DNA of 6,800 nt from Clostridia bacterium. GTDB taxonomy: Bacteria; Bacillota; Clostridia; UMGS1810. The translations under genes and the position numbers were made by a program. Below, in pieces: positions 5,834-6,800 of the stretch (positions are counted from its first letter, which is position 1; each line of letters opens with the position of its first letter). Below the pieces are notes generated by a model. The model worked only from the letters and a program-made list of their open reading frames with translations, was not told the origin of the DNA and did no database searches. Location of the stretch: positions 1 to 6,800 of the forward strand of contig JAFVSB010000108.1 of assembly GCA_017503945.1 (NCBI GenBank). The letters run 5' to 3'.

Positions 5834-6733
5834 TTGATTAATAATAAACTACTGAAAAAATATACAACGGATACCTCCTGCACTGCAGATCGCTGCTTTA
5901 TATACTCATATGCCAAGGATGCCAAGGAGCCTATTGTGTTTGCACACTACAAAAACGGCCCGGGCAAAAAAGCAAAGGTTTCACACAGCAATAACAGCGG
6001 ATGCTACTCGCTTTATGTGATTGTGTCGGGTGATTTTGAGGTTACAATTGGCGAGAGAGTATACAGCTCACTGTGCGGCAATGCTATTGTGGTAACAGAG
6101 CATGAGGAGATATCAGCTACCTTTAATTCAGACTACGATGCAGATTATTATGAGATAAATTTTCCGCGCGAGTTTTTTGACAGCATATCTTCCCAAAACC
6201 CTTTTTATGAATTGTTTTATGAGCGAGACCAAAGCGTAACCAACTTTATAAAGCTGCCCCCTGCCCTGCTTGAAAATGCAATAGATAAGCTCAGAGAAAC
6301 AGAGGCGCTGATTAAGGCAGACAGTCGCAACACAGACATGATTGCTTATGCAAACATTATTCAGTTAACAGGTATATTGCTTGCACAGTATGATGAAACC
6401 ACAAACTACATTGACACTCACAAACTGCCAGATAAATTACGAGAAGCTATTGGATATATACAAAAAAATTATCTTACTCTTTCGGGAGTTGATGAGGTTG
6501 CAAGCTGCTGCGGTATAACGGGAACATATCTGGCAAGAATGTTTAAAAGCCACATTCTTTGCAGCCCCAATGAATACATAACAGCTCTGAGAATATCATA
6601 TGCAAAGCAGATGCTGAAAAATGGCGCTTCGCTTACTGATGCATGCTACAAATCGGGATTTAACAGCTATACATATTTTATTTCAAAATTTAAAAAAGCA
6701 ACGGGAGTTACGCCTTATAAGTATAAAAAATAA
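5834..6733 (+). CDS. AraC-family transcriptional regulator with N-terminal cupin-like domain
   Basis: A 299-residue cytoplasmic DNA-binding regulator, a usual length for the family. Residues about 55-115 are strand-rich (LYVIVSGDFEVTIGERVY) and look like the cupin-type ligand-sensing domain; a helical linker follows. The C-terminal 97 residues (203-299) are the paired helix-turn-helix domain. The first motif, about 217-239, is unusual in carrying adjacent cysteines (SCCGITGTYLARMFK). The second, 266-299, is canonical: SLTDACYKSGFNSYTYFISKFKKATGVTPYKYKK can be read across it in short blocks, with GF and GVTP as the family hallmarks. It starts at TTG behind a consensus AGGAGG and has its own strong promoter. 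By family the ligand is often a sugar or other small molecule; none can be named here. The divergent secreted-protein gene is the likeliest target, together with autoregulation. No sugar transporter or glycosidase is visible to identify the signal. Confidence 0.95.
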   Translation: MINNKLLKKYTTDTSCTADRCFIYSYAKDAKEPIVFAHYKNGPGKKAKVSHSNNSGCYSLYVIVSGDFEVTIGERVYSSLCGNAIVVTEHEEISATFNSDYDADYYEINFPREFFDSISSQNPFYELFYERDQSVTNFIKLPPALLENAIDKLRETEALIKADSRNTDMIAYANIIQLTGILLAQYDETTNYIDTHKLPDKLREAIGYIQKNYLTLSGVDEVASCCGITGTYLARMFKSHILCSPNEYITALRISYAKQMLKNGASLTDACYKSGFNSYTYFISKFKKATGVTPYKYKK

Positions 6734-6746
6734 AAGATTTATGTGA

Positions 6747-6799
6747 GTGTGTGAGAGGAAGCTTGTTTTGAGATTCTTCGGCTTTGCCTCAGAATGACA
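6747..6799. repeat. Dispersed intergenic repeat, copy B (reaches the window edge)
   Basis: Matches copy A (4352-4402) over its full length with a 2-nt length difference. AGATTCTTCGGCTT-GCCTC-GAATGACA at 6771-6799 differs at only two of 29 positions. The left outer arm TGTCATT of copy A is absent, so this copy is shorter or more diverged on that side. It starts 14 nt after the regulator stop codon. It may continue beyond the window. Confidence 0.8.
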
Positions 6800-6800
6800 C

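Overview
The window looks like chromosomal DNA from a moderately AT-rich Gram-positive anaerobe, most likely a member of the Clostridia. The evidence is the gene run relA - metallo-beta-lactamase-fold protein - hemZ (a grouping I recall from clostridial genomes), AGGAGG-type ribosome binding sites, a textbook sigma-A promoter, a short Gram-positive-style signal peptide and a TTG start. No gene allows a species to be named.

Left half (1-4320, + strand): the 3' part of a bifunctional (p)ppGpp synthetase/hydrolase gene, cut by the window edge at its HD motif. It is followed by a 257-bp foldback element, a complete small metallo-beta-lactamase-fold hydrolase gene and a hemZ-type radical SAM gene. 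The last two are 4 nt apart and almost certainly co-transcribed. The foldback element fills nearly all of the relA-mbl gap and ends 2 nt before the ribosome binding site of the hydrolase gene.

Middle (4321-4526): a copy of a short dispersed repeat, then a perfect 14-bp-stem hairpin with T runs on both sides. The hairpin sits between convergent genes and should terminate both the hemZ operon and the minus-strand gene.

Right half (4527-6800): a divergent pair. On the minus strand is a 290-residue secreted protein with a signal peptide and two probable beta-sandwich domains. On the plus strand is an AraC-family regulator with an N-terminal cupin-like region. Their 434-bp shared upstream region has a strong promoter for the regulator and a long imperfect palindrome. 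Further copies of the palindrome's 9-bp arm lie at or near both candidate promoters, which suggests that the regulator controls the secreted protein, itself, or both. A second copy of the dispersed repeat closes the window.

I see no tRNA, rRNA, CRISPR array, transposase or phage gene. Nothing here proves a new system. The items most worth following up are the foldback element and the AraC/secreted-protein pair with its operator-like repeats.
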